Part shown: positions 1 through 8,034 of the stretch, in pieces
How positions within the stretch are numbered: position 1 is the first letter of the stretch
Layout: every line of letters begins with the position of its first letter
Origin: an uncultured Lachnospira sp.
GTDB lineage: Bacteria > Bacillota > Clostridia > Lachnospirales > Lachnospiraceae
Reading direction: 5' to 3'
DNA length: 64,000 nt
NCBI GenBank assembly: GCA_910589305.1
Contig: CAJUTV010000007.1
Span: 69,342-133,341, forward strand
The notes under the pieces: generated by a model
Databases searched by the model: none
Seen by the model: the letters and a program-made list of their open reading frames with translations, nothing else
What the model was told of the DNA's origin: nothing
Program-made: the position numbers and the translations under genes

Positions 1-160
1 CACACTCTCCGTCATGCTCATGATGGTGATGTCCATGTTCGTGATGTTCACAGCCACACTCTCCGTCATGCTCATGATGGTGATGTCCATGTTCGTGATG
101 TTCACAGCCGCACTCTCCGTCATGCTCATGGTGGTGATGTTCATGTGCTGCATGTTCTTT
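1..160 (-). repeat. 54-bp tandem repeat encoding a His/Cys-rich 18-aa unit
   Basis: Units begin at 1, 55 and 109. The first two differ from each other hardly at all; the third diverges after about 35 bases. The period is a multiple of three, so changes in copy number keep the CobW frame. More copies may lie beyond the edge. Confidence 0.9.
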
Positions 161-793
161 TTCAGCTTGCTCTGCTAACATCTCTAATTCAAGATTTGTT
201 ACATTTTCCATAGCAGCTAAAATTTGTGCGCCTTCCAAATCGTCCCAAGCTGTTGTGATAATATGGGCATTTTGATTTAAACTGCGAATCATCTCAATTG
301 CTTTATTTAATTTTTCTTCATTAATATTTTGTGTTCTGCTTAAAATAATGGTTCCTGCATGTTCAATTTGATTGTTAAAAAATTCACCAAAATTTTTCAT
401 ATATACCTTAACTTTTGATGCATCGGCAACGGTTGAAGCACTGTTTAACTTAATTTCATTTTCAATATGAAGGTCTTTTACTGCTTTGATAACATCTGAT
501 AGTTTGCCGACACCAGAAGGTTCAATAATAATTCGGTCTGGGTGATATTTGTCTACGACTTCTTTTAATGATGTGCCAAAATCGCCTACAAGAGAACAAC
601 ATATACAACCAGAGTTCATCTCTCTTATCTCAACACCAGAATCCTTTAAAAATCCGCCGTCAATGCCAATCTCGCCAAATTCATTCTCAATCAGAACAAC
701 TTGTTCATCTTTTAACACTTCCTTTAAAAGTTTGCTGATAAGTGTTGTCTTACCAGCTCCCAAAAATCCTGATATAATATCTACCTTTGTCAT
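1..793 (-). CDS. CobW/G3E family metal-associated GTPase, partial (C-terminus beyond left edge)
   Basis: Reading the minus strand from ATG at 793 gives an open frame to the window edge, so the C-terminus is missing. The N-terminus has a P-loop (SGFLGAGKTT), a Walker B-like IENEFGEIGID and the CxCC metal motif (SGCICCSL), all diagnostic of the COG0523/CobW P-loop GTPases that deliver or sense metals such as zinc. The usual TKxD specificity motif is replaced by SRTQ, so nucleotide specificity may differ. After about residue 210 the chain becomes a His/Glu/Cys tail made of an 18-residue repeat (HHHHEHDGECGCEHHEHG), a plausible metal buffer. The metal is inference; the family assignment is firm. 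Its upstream region holds a family-1 repeat. Confidence 0.9.
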   Translation of the reverse strand, partial: MTKVDIISGFLGAGKTTLISKLLKEVLKDEQVVLIENEFGEIGIDGGFLKDSGVEIREMNSGCICCSLVGDFGTSLKEVVDKYHPDRIIIEPSGVGKLSDVIKAVKDLHIENEIKLNSASTVADASKVKVYMKNFGEFFNNQIEHAGTIILSRTQNINEEKLNKAIEMIRSLNQNAHIITTAWDDLEGAQILAAMENVTNLELEMLAEQAEKEHAAHEHHHHEHDGECGCEHHEHGHHHHEHDGECGCEHHEHGHHHHEHDGEC

Positions 794-825
794 TTTACTT
801 CAATCCTTTCTTTTTTATAATAAAT

Positions 826-951
826 GTCAAGCGAATACTCACAATCCACTTTTGTACTTGCTTAAAACACCTAACTGTCATCGCAGTATAAACCCATACC
901 GCTTATATCTCTACAATATTGAAGTGTGGTCTTACTTGATAAGGTTAAATT
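826..951 (+). repeat. Family-1 dispersed repeat, copy A (diverged, full length)
   Basis: It aligns end to end with the copy at 6259-6414: a start like gtcaagcgaatactcacaatcc, a middle with caatattgaagtg, and an end acttgataaggttaaat. It fills the gap between the aroA 3' end and the start of the CobW gene. Internal GC-rich arms are eroded. Confidence 0.75.
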
Positions 952-957
952 CTACAA

Positions 958-2250
958 TTATCGAATGATACTCTCCAGCACTTCAAAATAATTTTCAAAA
1001 GTCTTTTTGCAGCATTGATAGTCATCAATTATAATACCACTTGTACGTAGCCCTGCCAATGCAAAAGCCATAGCCATTCTATGGTCATCATATGTCTTTA
1101 CAATTCCCGACTGCATTTGTGATGGTACAATTCTAATTGCATCTTGATGTTCTTCTACTGTAATTCCAAGTTTTCTAAGTTCTGTAACAATTCCTTTAAT
1201 CCTATCCGATTCCTGCAATCGAATATGCCCAATATTGCGAATATAAGTCGGAGTCTGCGCAAATGCTGCAACAACTGCCATTGTCATAGACTGGTCTGAA
1301 AAATCATTCATATCTACATCAATTCCATTATATTGACCATTTTTTGTGCCAATAAGAGATATTCCCTCTTTTGTATCTGTGACCATACAACCTAGTTTTT
1401 CTAAAAGATAGATAAATTTTATATCCCCCTGCATAGAGTCTGCATGGACATGTCTTACTAGTGCTTTTCCGCCTGTAATTGCTGCCGCTGCATAAAAATA
1501 ACATGCTGCGGATACATCAGGTTCAATCTGATACTGTTGCCTTTTATACTTTTCATTGGGTTTAATCTGATAAAGACTATCCTTATGATATACATTACAG
1601 CCAAACTCTTCCATCATTTTGGTTGTAATTCTTATATAAGAGCCATCCTTTTTTTCACTTGTAATATAGATGCTAAGCCCTTCTTTTAAAACTGGCGCAA
1701 CCATCATAAGTGCGCTTAAAAACTGCGTACTTTTGCTAATATCAATATCTACTGTATTAGACGGTTTTTGTCCATCAAAATACGCTCCTTTTACAAGCAC
1801 TGGCAAAAATCCCTCATTTTCCAAAAAGGTAAACGTTGCCCCCATACTTGTCAACGCTTCAAAAAGCGGTTTCATTGGACGTTTTTTCATCTGCTCTGAC
1901 GCATCAATTTTATATTCTCCATCAGATAATGCAAGCATTGCAGTAAGAAACCTTGCAGCCGTTCCAGCACTGCCTACATTAATAGTGGCATTTTTATAAG
2001 GAATCTTTCCCTCTGTTCCAAAAACAGTCACTTTACAGTTGTGTTCGTCAATGTTCAACGTATATCCCAACTGCTCAAGACATGACAAAAAATGTCTTGA
2101 ATCATCACTAAATAAAACACCATTTAAATGACATACTCCATCACCAAGTGCTGCCATCAATAAGGCTCTGTTTGTTATACTTTTTGAACCTGGAACCTCC
2201 ACTACACAATCAATAGGGCAAGTTACTGGCTTTACTGTATATTGTGACAT
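958..2250 (-). CDS. aroA: 3-phosphoshikimate 1-carboxyvinyltransferase (EPSP synthase)
   Basis: Cytosolic enzyme of the shikimate pathway that joins PEP to shikimate-3-phosphate. The 430-residue chain has the family signatures in order: PGSKSITNRALL near the N-terminus (substrate loop), GSAGTAARFLTA around residue 85-95, the QESDRIKG segment and the DDHRMAMA motif near the C-terminus. Length is normal and nothing is missing. I chose the ATG at 2250 because AGAGAGG lies six bases before it; the ATG at 2268 gives six extra residues and no clear ribosome binding site. It is alone on its strand between the citrate synthase and CobW genes, with repeats on both sides, so it is probably monocistronic. 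Confidence 0.96.
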   Translation of the reverse strand: MSQYTVKPVTCPIDCVVEVPGSKSITNRALLMAALGDGVCHLNGVLFSDDSRHFLSCLEQLGYTLNIDEHNCKVTVFGTEGKIPYKNATINVGSAGTAARFLTAMLALSDGEYKIDASEQMKKRPMKPLFEALTSMGATFTFLENEGFLPVLVKGAYFDGQKPSNTVDIDISKSTQFLSALMMVAPVLKEGLSIYITSEKKDGSYIRITTKMMEEFGCNVYHKDSLYQIKPNEKYKRQQYQIEPDVSAACYFYAAAAITGGKALVRHVHADSMQGDIKFIYLLEKLGCMVTDTKEGISLIGTKNGQYNGIDVDMNDFSDQSMTMAVVAAFAQTPTYIRNIGHIRLQESDRIKGIVTELRKLGITVEEHQDAIRIVPSQMQSGIVKTYDDHRMAMAFALAGLRTSGIIIDDYQCCKKTFENYFEVLESIIR

Positions 2251-2289
2251 ATTTGCCTCTCTATTCATTTACTTTATTATTAATATGTT

Positions 2290-2490
2290 TATTGTTCTAT
2301 TTATTCTCTTTGCTGCCCATATTTATACATTTGTGCTTGCTCTATTGTGCTAGATATTCTTGATATTACAAAAATAGGCGTAACTATTTGTATATTTCTA
2401 CTTGCTCCATTACTCGTATTTAGTTTGCATACCACATCTAATCTACTTGCCCCATTGCTCATATTTAACTTCCATACTGCGTCTAATTTT
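2290..2490 (-). pseudogene. Decayed duplicate of the citrate synthase 3' end, with a 45-bp tandem duplication
   Basis: On the minus strand this stretch can be read as ...TPIFVISRISS...YKYGQQRE then stop, which parallels the end of the adjacent citrate synthase (TPIFAISRISGW...YKYVGRHR). The DNA at 2351-2375 nearly matches 2673-2697. Just before it, 2398-2442 and 2443-2487 form two similar 45-bp units. I read it as a duplicated, shortened copy of the gene end. It also accounts for most of the 307-base gap between citrate synthase and aroA. Confidence 0.6.
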
Positions 2491-2557
2491 TAGGAGCAGT
2501 TACTAGCTCAAGTTTTGATTTATGCACAGCAATTGGTTACACAATTGGTTGTTTTTT

Positions 2558-3940
2558 CTACTCGTTTACTCTGTCATTCATATTTTCATATGTTCTATGC
2601 CTGCCAACATATTTATATGCAGGACGTATAATTTTCCCTGCATTGACAAGCTCCTCAAGCCTATGTGAACACCAGCCAGATATTCTTGATATTGCAAAAA
2701 TAGGTGTAAATAATTCGTCTGGTATACCAAGCATAGAATAGACAAAACCACTGTAAAAATCGACATTGGCGCATACTGGCTTAAATATTTGATGTTTATT
2801 TACAATCAACTGCCCAGCTTTTTTTTCAACCAATTCATACAAGGCAAATTCTTTTTGCATTCCTTTTTCTTCAGACAAACTTTTTGCATACCTTTTTAGT
2901 ATAACCGCTCTTGGGTCGGATAATGTATAAACAGCATGTCCCATTCCATAAATTAACCCAGCTTTGTCAAATGCTTTCTTGTCCAGAATTTTATTTAAGT
3001 AATTGCAAACCTCTTCCTCATCGTCCCAATTTTTACAATTTTCCATAATATCAGCAAACATTTTCTGCACTTTTATATTGGCACCACCATGTTTTGGACC
3101 TTTCAACGATGCAATAGAGGCAGCAATTGCTGAATATGTATCTGTTCCTGAAGAAGTGACAACATGTGTTGTAAATGTCGAATTGTTACCACCGCCATGT
3201 TCTGCATGTAACACTAAACAAGTATCAAGAACATTTGCTTCCAACTCTGTAAAATTACCATCTTCTCTGAGCATATAAAGGATATTTTGTGCTATAGAAT
3301 AATCCTTTCTCGGATTTTTAATAAGAAGTGTGCCATCTAACTTTGAATGTCTATATGCTTGATACGCATATACCGCAATAAGCGGTATCTTTGCAATAAG
3401 CTGCAATGACTGACGCAATACATTTGGAATAGATATATCATCAGGATTTTCATCATAAGAATAAAGGCTTAACACACTTTTCATCAGAGAGTTCATTAAA
3501 TTGGCACTCGTTGCTTTCATAATAACATCTCTTATAAATGCTCCTGACAACTCTTGAAGGTCTGCCAATATATGAATAAAACTTTTATTTTGTTCTTTTG
3601 TTGGCAGCTTGCCAAACAACAATAAGTAAGTAGTTTCCTCAAAACCATATTGTCCATTTTCAAAGCCTTCTATCAATTCTTCTACATTATACCCCTGAAA
3701 ATAAAGACAGCCATCTACAGGAATTTTTCTTCCATTTTCACTTTTAATTCCAACAACATCTGAAATTTCAGTAAGTCCAGTAAGCACTCCATTGCCATTG
3801 CTGTCACGAAGTCCTCGTTTTACATCATACTCCACATAAAGCTCTTGATTAATTGAACCAGAGCGCCTGCATTGCGCTACCAATTCATCAAATGAACTTT
3901 TCTCAACCGTTGTAAGTTCCATCATCTGTTGATTATTCAT
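2558..3940 (-). CDS. gltA: Citrate synthase
   Basis: Condenses acetyl-CoA with oxaloacetate; in anaerobic Clostridia it feeds the oxidative branch toward 2-oxoglutarate and glutamate. The 460-residue chain carries the catalytic His segments (LHAEHGGGNNSTF and YGMGHAVYT), the KGPKHGGAN loop and the catalytic Asp region NVDFYSGF. The start is set at the ATG at 3940, which has GAGG six bases upstream; the in-frame ATG at 3952 would put that GAGG inside the gene. The upstream 110 bases are a family-2 repeat which itself contributes the ribosome binding site. A 2-methylcitrate synthase activity cannot be excluded from sequence alone. No aconitase or isocitrate dehydrogenase is adjacent. Confidence 0.94.
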   Translation of the reverse strand: MNNQQMMELTTVEKSSFDELVAQCRRSGSINQELYVEYDVKRGLRDSNGNGVLTGLTEISDVVGIKSENGRKIPVDGCLYFQGYNVEELIEGFENGQYGFEETTYLLLFGKLPTKEQNKSFIHILADLQELSGAFIRDVIMKATSANLMNSLMKSVLSLYSYDENPDDISIPNVLRQSLQLIAKIPLIAVYAYQAYRHSKLDGTLLIKNPRKDYSIAQNILYMLREDGNFTELEANVLDTCLVLHAEHGGGNNSTFTTHVVTSSGTDTYSAIAASIASLKGPKHGGANIKVQKMFADIMENCKNWDDEEEVCNYLNKILDKKAFDKAGLIYGMGHAVYTLSDPRAVILKRYAKSLSEEKGMQKEFALYELVEKKAGQLIVNKHQIFKPVCANVDFYSGFVYSMLGIPDELFTPIFAISRISGWCSHRLEELVNAGKIIRPAYKYVGRHRTYENMNDRVNE

Positions 3941-4052
3941 ACTTAGCCTCATTTCTGCACTGCTTTATTATGCAAAAAACAAAACTTTTCAAATTTTGTT
4001 TTTATAGGTTTGTGACAAGCAGCGCACAGACACAAATCCTGTGATTGAAAAT
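3941..4052 (-). repeat. Family-2 intergenic repeat, copy 1, upstream of gltA
   Basis: In gene orientation it shows a ttgaaattttcaat palindrome, TTTGTGTCTGTGCGCTGCTT, GTCACAAA, an A/T-rich imperfect hairpin, then TGCA..AAGCAGTGCAGAAATGAGG directly before the start codon. Copies with the same order of elements precede ptsI (28215-28333) and the GH105 gene (55001-55110). Confidence 0.75.
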
Positions 4053-4053
4053 T

Positions 4054-4593
4054 TCAATTTTCAATCTTTTCCCTTCCTATTTGTCTTTCCAAAATTTCAC
4101 AAGCTGCACGTATCAGTTGAATACATGGGCGTTTTTTATAATACTCCTGTGTTCGCTCTGATGGTATCGGACTTGTCATACTCTCTGATATGTTGTCCAA
4201 TGTTGCCTGTTTTTCGTTCTCATTTAACTCTTTCATGTTCTTATCAAGACCTAATAATTCTCGGCATACAATGCTGCCTCCTGAAATCTTTTTAAACTCT
4301 TTTGCCAAATGCTGAACCATCTCATAATTCTTTTCTTTTCCTTTTGGATTGTAATCGGTTGTACAACCAGACTCCAATCCTGCAACTAATGCCATAGCGG
4401 ACATACAGCCACAGACTTCTCTCATTCTTCCCATTCCTCCGCCAAAAGAGGCTGATATTTTAAGTGCGGTTTTCTCATCAATACCATATTGATGTGCAAA
4501 TGGTACAAATACTGATTGACTACAATTATAGCCTTTTCTAAAATAACTTTCTGCCATATCGGCAATTTCATTTATTTTCTCGCTATCCGTCAC
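4054..4593 (-). CDS. C_GCxxG_C_C family redox-type protein
   Basis: A 179-residue protein of the family named for its conserved cysteines. Visible are GYNCSQSVF near residue 20, then SFGGGMGRMREVCGCMSAMALVAG around 46-70, and further Cys at GCTTDYN, IVCREL and AACEIL. The family is widespread in anaerobes, often beside oxidoreductases, but no specific reaction is known to me; a redox or metal-binding role is inference from the cysteines. Translation starts at a GTG (4593) preceded by GGGGG six bases upstream. The stop lies inside the palindromic end of the family-2 repeat ahead of gltA, so readthrough into gltA is possible. Confidence 0.85.
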   Translation of the reverse strand: MTDSEKINEIADMAESYFRKGYNCSQSVFVPFAHQYGIDEKTALKISASFGGGMGRMREVCGCMSAMALVAGLESGCTTDYNPKGKEKNYEMVQHLAKEFKKISGGSIVCRELLGLDKNMKELNENEKQATLDNISESMTSPIPSERTQEYYKKRPCIQLIRAACEILERQIGREKIEN

Positions 4594-5195
4594 TTCACAC
4601 CCCCAAACACCAATTTCTAGTAATTATGCAATATTTACACGATTTTGTCAAACTGCCTTTATTAAAATTAAGTCCAATCAAACTATCTTTTAAGTTTTAT
4701 ACTTTTTTTAATATTTCCCTATAAAAGACCACAAAAAAGGACAGAACATTGTTCCTGTCACCATAATAATCAACTTTCAATAATCATTTAAAATTGCACA
4801 AAATACCCTACTCTATATATTGCCCATGCTTTCCCCTTTCCTGCTCAGTCATTTTATCATCTCATTTCTTTATTGCAAATTCAAACAACACATTCAGACT
4901 CTTTCATAAAATTTATAAATTGTTTGTTATACCATTCTATATGCTGTAATTGCAATTTATAATTAATTTATGATAGTGGTTTTTAAGATGTAATAAATAA
5001 TAAAACAACAAAATTTATTATACAATTACCCAAAATATGTATTTTAACATTGTAAATATTATTATCAAAATTCACCCTATCTTCTATTGATATTAAATAA
5101 AAAATAATATAAAATTAATAAACAATATTATTTTTGTCATAAAAATTATTACTCTTATAAAAATGAACATAGATACAGAAAGGTGAGGAAGCCAT
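4594..5195. other. 602-base AT-rich intergenic region
   Basis: The region separates two divergent genes. I see no plausible ORF or RNA gene. A short imperfect palindrome (gacag-aacattgtt-cctgtc) lies at 4741-4762 and a promoter for the Rpn gene lies at the right end. The rest shows no recognisable signal. Confidence 0.5.
5134..5161 (+). promoter_or_regulatory. Probable sigma-A promoter of the Rpn-type gene
   Basis: TTGTCA at 5134-5139, a 16-base spacer, then TATAAA at 5156-5161, placed about 35 bases before the start codon. Confidence 0.5.
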
Positions 5196-6167
5196 ATGTC
5201 CAAATTTTTAATGAAACCAAAAATTGATTTTGCCTTTAAGGAAATTATGGCTGATGAAAAAGCTCGTATTGGCTTTTTATCAGCTGTATTAAAATTAGAG
5301 CCAAAAGATATTAAGAAAACTACAATTTTAAATACAAATCTGCGCAAAATATATAAAGAGGATAAACAGGGAATATTAGATGTTCGCATTTTAATGAATG
5401 ATGAAACTGAAATTGACATTGAAATCCAACTTGCTGAATTAAAAGTATGGGCTGACCGTTCACTTTTTTATATGTCCAAAATGTATGTCGACCAAATTGA
5501 AGCAGGACAAGATTATACCAAATTCAAAAAATGTGTTAGTATCAGTATTTTAAATTTCAATCTATTTCCTGATAATTTAAAAAATGAACAAGAATTTTCA
5601 GATAAAGAAAAGATACTTGATGATGAATTTTATTCCTGCTTTCATCTTCGAGAAGACAATCATCATTTCCTATACACCGATAAAATGGAATTTCATGTAA
5701 TAGAACTACCAAAACTTCCAAAAGAATTAAAAGAAAACAGCACTGATATTTTATTATGGGCTAAATTTATCAATGCTGAACGAGAGGAGGAATTTCAAAT
5801 GTTAGCTTCTAAAAATACTTATATTGATAGTGCTTATGAACGATTACAAGTTATCAGTCAAGATAAACAAAAACAGATGGAATATGATGCACGTCAAAAA
5901 GCTATTCTTGACCATAATCAAATGGTTCTTGAAGCAACGGAAAAAGGCATGAAACAAGGTATTGAGCAAGGCATGAAGCAAGGCTTAAAACAAGGTATGA
6001 AACAAGGATTAAAACAAGGCATTGAACAAGGTATTGAACAAGGATTTGAACGTGGCATTGAACATGTAGCTAAAAACCTTATTAATGAAGGTTATTCAAC
6101 CAATGACATTGTTAAATTAACAGGTATTTCTGCTGATATAATCGAGAAAATGCAAAAAAACTTTTAA
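5196..6167 (+). CDS. Rpn-type PD-(D/E)XK nuclease family 'transposase' (PDDEXK_2)
   Basis: A 323-residue protein starting MSKFLMKPKIDFAFKEI with the core ILDVRILMND...IDIEIQL, which fits the D...ExQ catalytic pattern of the PD-(D/E)XK nucleases annotated as Rpn or PDDEXK_2 family. Rpn proteins promote RecA-independent recombination and act in DNA damage or defence-like settings; they are not classical transposases. After residue 250 ten tetrapeptide units (GMKQ/GIEQ/GLKQ type) form a highly charged helical segment, followed by a short helical C-terminal domain (NDIVKLTGISADII). The ribosome binding site AGGTGAGGA is at good distance from the ATG. The gene stands alone with a long AT-rich region in front and a family-1 repeat behind. 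Confidence 0.85.
   Translation: MSKFLMKPKIDFAFKEIMADEKARIGFLSAVLKLEPKDIKKTTILNTNLRKIYKEDKQGILDVRILMNDETEIDIEIQLAELKVWADRSLFYMSKMYVDQIEAGQDYTKFKKCVSISILNFNLFPDNLKNEQEFSDKEKILDDEFYSCFHLREDNHHFLYTDKMEFHVIELPKLPKELKENSTDILLWAKFINAEREEEFQMLASKNTYIDSAYERLQVISQDKQKQMEYDARQKAILDHNQMVLEATEKGMKQGIEQGMKQGLKQGMKQGLKQGIEQGIEQGFERGIEHVAKNLINEGYSTNDIVKLTGISADIIEKMQKNF
5946..6065 (+). repeat. 12-bp tandem repeat, ten units, in the Rpn-type gene
   Basis: Units encode G-[MILF]-[KE]-[QRH]. The period is in frame, so slippage lengthens or shortens the helical linker without breaking the gene. A similar run (EQAV units) lies in the truncated relative at 43755-44102. Confidence 0.9.
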
Positions 6168-6258
6168 GTTTATACGAACATTTGCTATTACAAATAAAAA
6201 ACAAAACATTTATCTAATATAAATAACATTTTCAAAAAGTTACAAAGTCAAATATTTA

Positions 6259-6414
6259 GTTAAGCGGATATTCGCAATCCGCTACGCTACTTGCTCAGGT
6301 GTTTGACACCCTAACCTCATAGCTACTATCGTAACACAAGTCCCCACCCCTACTTATGCCTTTGCAGCATTGAAGTGGGGGAACTAGTGGGGGACTTCCT
6401 TGATGAGGTTAAAA
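6259..6414 (+). repeat. Family-1 dispersed repeat, copy B (best preserved)
   Basis: Left end: a hairpin GCGGAT-attc-gcAATCCGC, then GGTGTttgACACC. Then AACCTCAT, which pairs with ATGAGGTT at the right end, enclosing an inner stem of AAGTCCCCAC with GTGGGGGACTT. No ORF. Such GTGGGG/AAGTCCCC hairpins recall the right ends of IS200/IS605 elements, but no tnpA or tnpB is present. The first 65 bases are almost identical to the copy at 14938-15000. Confidence 0.85.
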
Positions 6415-6449
6415 TCCCCCCCTCTTAATCCTACAACTTATTTTATATT

Positions 6450-6992
6450 TCACATCTTTGTACTCTTTTCCCATAAAATAGCTTTATACAACTGCTTTAA
6501 ATCTTTGTAAGTACAACTTGTAAATCCTTCTTTTGACAACGCTTCCCACTCATATTCTCCACTAAAAAGATAGATATTATTTTTATCTTCACTTAAAAAT
6601 TTTATATCCTGCCAATGAATAATGGTCACTCTATCATCCGTTGCTTTTTTTACCTCAATATTTTCAGAATCAATTTCATAATAAAAAGTTTGCCCTGCTT
6701 TAGACGAATATTTTTCTCGAAAAGCCATATGCTTGTTTTTATCAAGATAATACATTCCAATAAAAAGACATGTTATACATATTATTCCAAATAAAATAAC
6801 AGCAATCATATTGATGGATTCATTTGCTGCAAAATTACGTGCCATAATACTTACCATCACCATTCCTGATGTTAGCCCTGCAAAATTAAATAGTAACTTT
6901 TTCTTTTTATATATTTCATTATTATAATTACTGGCTATAGCTGCTTTTTCTAAAGTTTTGTCTGTATATGTCGTCGTATTTTTAATAACCAT
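6450..6992 (-). CDS. YcxB-like two-TM membrane protein
   Basis: A 180-residue protein with a cytoplasmic start, two predicted membrane segments (LFNFAGLTSGMVMVSIMA and MIAVILFGIICITCLFIGM, residues about 34-80) and a C-terminal domain reading FYYEIDSENIEVK...IHWQDIKFLSEDKNNIYLF...YKDLKQLY. This layout matches YcxB-like proteins, whose role is unknown. The ATG at 6992 has AAAGGA about ten bases upstream. It stands alone between a repeat and a divergently oriented SDR gene. Confidence 0.65.
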   Translation of the reverse strand: MVIKNTTTYTDKTLEKAAIASNYNNEIYKKKKLLFNFAGLTSGMVMVSIMARNFAANESINMIAVILFGIICITCLFIGMYYLDKNKHMAFREKYSSKAGQTFYYEIDSENIEVKKATDDRVTIIHWQDIKFLSEDKNNIYLFSGEYEWEALSKEGFTSCTYKDLKQLYKAILWEKSTKM

Positions 6993-7162
6993 TATTGACG
7001 TTCCTTTCCGAAAAATCTATACTTATAAATAGTTATAAAAGAAATTATTTTATAATCTAAATAAGATTTCATTCACAATTTTATATCTGTCTGACACTTG
7101 ATATAAAATTGCTAAATATGTTTATTCTTATATATAAAAACAATGAAAAATGGAGGATTTTT

Positions 7163-7936
7163 ATGGCAACAGCATGTATTACAGGTGCCAGTTCTGGCAT
7201 TGGACGAGCATTTGCAGTTCAATTAAGCAAAATGGGATATCATCTTATATTAGTATCAAGAAATACACATAAATTAAAGAAACTGGCAACTAAATTAAAC
7301 ACAACATGCAAAATTATCTATTGTGATTTATCAAATGAACATTCATGTCACATTCTTGCCAATCAATTAAAAAAATACCATATTGACATTTTGATTAACA
7401 ATGCAGGATTTGGAGATTTGGGAGAATTTAGCAAGACAAGCCTTTTAAAAGACCTTGATATGATTCATGTCAATATAAAAGCAACACATATTCTTACAAA
7501 AGAGCTGCTTCCTGAATTTATAAAACACGACAGCGGCTATATTATGAATGTTTCTTCCAGTGCAGGATTATTGCCTGGCGGACCGCACATGGCAACATAT
7601 TATGCTACAAAAGCATATATCACAAGCCTTACCAGTTCTATCTACCAAGAATTAAAAGAAGCAAAAAGTCACGTTCATATCTGTGCATTGTGTCCTGGTC
7701 CTGTCCAAACAAACTTTAACAAAATTGCCAATGTTCAATTTTCTATAAATGGAATATCTGCATCTCACTGTGCTGTGTATGGACTTCAAAAAATGTTTCA
7801 AAAAAAGCTTATTATTATACCAACATTTTATATGAAAGCGGCTGTTTGGGCAATGTATAAAACACCGCGCAAGATGGCACTTGCAATTACTTCACTTCAG
7901 CAGCGCAAAAAGTATCATCAATCAACTACCCTATAA
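7163..7936 (+). CDS. Short-chain dehydrogenase/reductase
   Basis: A 257-residue classical SDR: the NAD(P)-binding glycine motif TGASSGIGR at the N-terminus, NNAGFGD around residue 82, catalytic Ser in VSSSAG and YYATK (YxxxK) around residue 150. It would act on a small alcohol/ketone or acyl substrate; the substrate cannot be told. It resembles DltE/YqjQ-like SDRs in length and in the C-terminal hydrophobic region. The ATG at 7163 was chosen because GGAGG lies six bases upstream; the upstream in-frame ATG at 7109 lacks a ribosome binding site. Monocistronic, convergent with whiA. Confidence 0.9.
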   Translation: MATACITGASSGIGRAFAVQLSKMGYHLILVSRNTHKLKKLATKLNTTCKIIYCDLSNEHSCHILANQLKKYHIDILINNAGFGDLGEFSKTSLLKDLDMIHVNIKATHILTKELLPEFIKHDSGYIMNVSSSAGLLPGGPHMATYYATKAYITSLTSSIYQELKEAKSHVHICALCPGPVQTNFNKIANVQFSINGISASHCAVYGLQKMFQKKLIIIPTFYMKAAVWAMYKTPRKMALAITSLQQRKKYHQSTTL

Positions 7937-8034
7937 TGTATTGCTTTTATAAGAAATGAACTATTTATGATGGCATAGCATTCAATTTATTTATTACACA
8001 AATCATTTTTTATAATTTTACAAGCACTGTAAAA

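Noticed and set aside
1670..1999. Plus-strand ORF inside aroA, and similar antisense ORFs across the window
   Set aside because: They lie opposite well-conserved genes, have no ribosome binding site and no recognisable protein features.
5946..6065. Possible CRISPR-like array because of short regular repeats
   Set aside because: The 12-bp units have no spacers and are in frame within a coding region.
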